Origin: CBDUEF01 sp018063485
GTDB taxonomy: Bacteria; Pseudomonadota; Alphaproteobacteria; Rhodobacterales; Rhodobacteraceae
DNA: 6,281 nt
NCBI GenBank assembly: GCA_037045435.1
Contig: JBAOID010000043.1
Location: 1 to 6,281 of the forward strand
Reading direction: 5' to 3'
Part shown: positions 5,437 through 6,281 of the stretch, piece by piece
Numbering within the stretch: the first letter of the stretch is position 1
Layout: every line of letters begins with the position of its first letter
The notes under the pieces: generated by a model
The model's input: only the letters and a program-made list of their open reading frames with translations
What the model was told of the DNA's origin: nothing
The model's database searches: none
Translations under genes and position numbers: made by a program

Positions 5437-5897
5437 CCACTATGCCGAGGTCTGCGAACAGCGCGCGGCTGAGAACGGCTGGATCAGCGGGACGGACTTT
5501 GTGCCGCATGACGCCAAGGTGAAGGAATGGGGCACGGGCCGGACGCGGGTCGAGACGATGCAGGGCTTCGGCCTGAAGCCCCAGCTTGTGCCCATGGCGG
5601 GGCTGCTGGACGGCATCAACGCGGTGCGGCGCACGTTGCCCCTGTGCGTGTTTCACCCCCGCGCCGAGGCAGGGCATGGCGGCCCTGGAGCAATACCGGC
5701 GCGAGTGGGATGACGACAAGAAGACGTTCAAGGCGAACCCGCTGCATGACTTCACGTCGCACCTTGCCGACGCCTTCCGCTATCTGGCGATGGCATGGCG
5801 CACCATTCCGCCCGCGCTGATCCTGCCCGAAAAGCCTGTGCTGCGCACGTTGGACGATATGGTGGCCGCGCCGTTGCGCCCGGTAAAGCGAAGATAG
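5345..5897 (+). CDS. terL: Phage terminase large subunit, nuclease half (two reading frames)
   Basis: This is the C-terminal RNase H-like nuclease. Positions 5345-5671 read SDDTSIWWFQVVGGQVFILD, then FVPHDAKVKEWGTGRTRVE (second Asp at about 323) and GLLDGINAVRRTLPLCVFHP. A second extra G in GGG 5672-5674 shifts the frame; 5673-5897 continue GMAALEQYRREWDDDKKTFK and HDFTSHLADAFRYLAMAWR, where SHLADAFRYL holds the third acidic residue (about Asp409). With both G's removed the whole protein is 450 aa, normal for this terminase type, and all nuclease acids are present. As written, the middle frame ends at TGA 5711-5713. The tail (PALILPEKPVLRTLDDMVAAPLRPVKRR) is basic and could contact DNA or portal. 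No separate start is likely; this is one gene with the preceding entry. Confidence 0.85.
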
Positions 5898-5900
5898 GTG

Positions 5901-5929
5901 TTGACAGTCCCGTCACGCGTGACTATGGT
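5901..5929 (+). promoter_or_regulatory. Near-consensus sigma70 promoter of the moron-like gene
   Basis: TTGACA (5901-5906, perfect -35) and TATGGT (5924-5929, -10) are 17 bp apart, the optimal spacing. It lies 3 bp after the terminase stop and is the best promoter in the window. Transcription would start near 5936. Such a strong promoter in the middle of the packaging and structural genes suggests expression independent of the late operon, for instance in the lysogen or right after infection. Confidence 0.75.
5912..5923. promoter_or_regulatory. Perfect palindromic operator in the promoter spacer
   Basis: GTCACGCGTGAC (5912-5923) is a perfect 12-bp palindrome. It sits between the -35 and -10 boxes and abuts the -10, so a bound dimer would exclude RNA polymerase. 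A repressor of helix-turn-helix or ribbon-helix-helix type is expected. Its half-site GTCA/TGAC recalls that of the repeat at 77-91. The palindrome is certain; the repressor is unknown. Confidence 0.6.
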
Positions 5930-5956
5930 TAGGGTATGGAAGCGGGAGAAACGACC

Positions 5957-6281
5957 ATGAAGATTGAAAACGTTCTTGCAAAAAGCATTTCTGAGGCCAT
6001 CGCAGGTTCAGAAGAACTGTGGGGCCTTGTCGATGAGGCCATATCAGAGATGCTTTCAAGCGAAGAAACTGAAGTCGAAATTTGGCTAGAAAGGGGCCAC
6101 GACCGGATGGCCGCTGTCACTGTTGCCGGGGCCGATGACCCAGTGGTTGTGCCGTTTGTGGTTCGAGGTCCTTTCCTTCCAGTGGACCCAAAATCAGCGG
6201 ATCAAGCTTTGGACGCATGGAATTATGTTGCCGAAATAAGGACATTTGCGCGTGAATTGCTAGAAATGGCAGATAACGCAA
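5957..6281 (+). CDS. Acidic protein of unknown function, moron-like; runs off the window
   Basis: At least 108 residues are encoded from ATG 5957, with no stop before the window ends. I do not recognise it. It begins MKIENVLAKSISEAIAGSEE and is strongly acidic (ELWGLVDEAISEMLSSEETEVEIWLERGHD). A predicted strand-rich middle follows (MAAVTVAGADDPVVVPFVVRGPFLPVD), then a helix (ADQALDAWNYVAEIRTFARELLEMADNA). No membrane segment or signal is seen. GGGAGA (5944-5949) lies 7 nt before ATG 5957. An in-frame ATG at 5936 falls at the expected transcription start and would add MEAGETT as a leaderless form. Codons such as gaa, tca, aaa and gtt are frequent, unlike the GC-rich genes before it, which suggests separate acquisition. 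A private promoter and operator support a moron, with possible roles in anti-defence, exclusion or host change; none is shown. Confidence 0.75.
   Translation, partial: MKIENVLAKSISEAIAGSEELWGLVDEAISEMLSSEETEVEIWLERGHDRMAAVTVAGADDPVVVPFVVRGPFLPVDPKSADQALDAWNYVAEIRTFARELLEMADNA

Overview
The window looks like part of a temperate phage or prophage (early/replication genes through packaging genes) from a GC-rich alphaproteobacterium. A Rhodobacterales-type host (Rhodobacter/Paracoccus/roseobacter) is my best guess from protein style and GC-rich codon use; there is no host marker gene. All clear genes lie on the + strand in compact, mostly overlapping blocks.

Layout. Positions 1-108 hold a sigma70-like promoter with inverted repeats. 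It drives a 43-aa ribbon-helix-helix protein (109-240), an unrecognised 128-aa protein (233-619), and a roughly 507-aa P-loop NTPase ending in a winged helix (616-2140), probably the replicative helicase or initiator. That gene is split by one extra G near 1327-1329. Positions 2141-2400 are an AT-rich gap with eight copies of a DnaA-box-like 9-mer (ATCTTCCAC), a good candidate replication origin. A second coupled block (2566-4099) follows: a winged-helix protein, a badly frameshifted adenine methyltransferase, a 60-aa two-helix membrane protein resembling DUF7220, and a small protein made of two NUMOD1-like helix-turn-helix repeats. After a 127-bp gap with a stem-loop and a promoter-like element comes the packaging module: a small-terminase candidate (4227-4550) and the large terminase (4543-5897, split by two extra-G frameshifts). 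Finally a lower-GC, acidic, unrecognised gene (from 5957 or 5936, running off the end) has its own near-consensus promoter containing a perfect palindrome. This is a moron-like arrangement.

Working model (inference): the RHH protein autoregulates the early operon, the NTPase acts at the adjacent repeat cluster to start replication, the methyltransferase would have modified phage DNA, and the terminase packages it. Three frameshifts in the NTPase and terminase are each repaired by removing one G from a short G run, and repair gives proteins of sensible length with the expected motifs. This looks like homopolymer sequencing error or very recent decay. The methyltransferase carries about six lesions of both signs in 0.7 kb and may be truly dead.

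The most notable items are the repeat-rich origin candidate and the promoter-palindrome moron gene at the right edge. I see no integrase, lysis, head or tail gene, CRISPR array, tRNA or rRNA.
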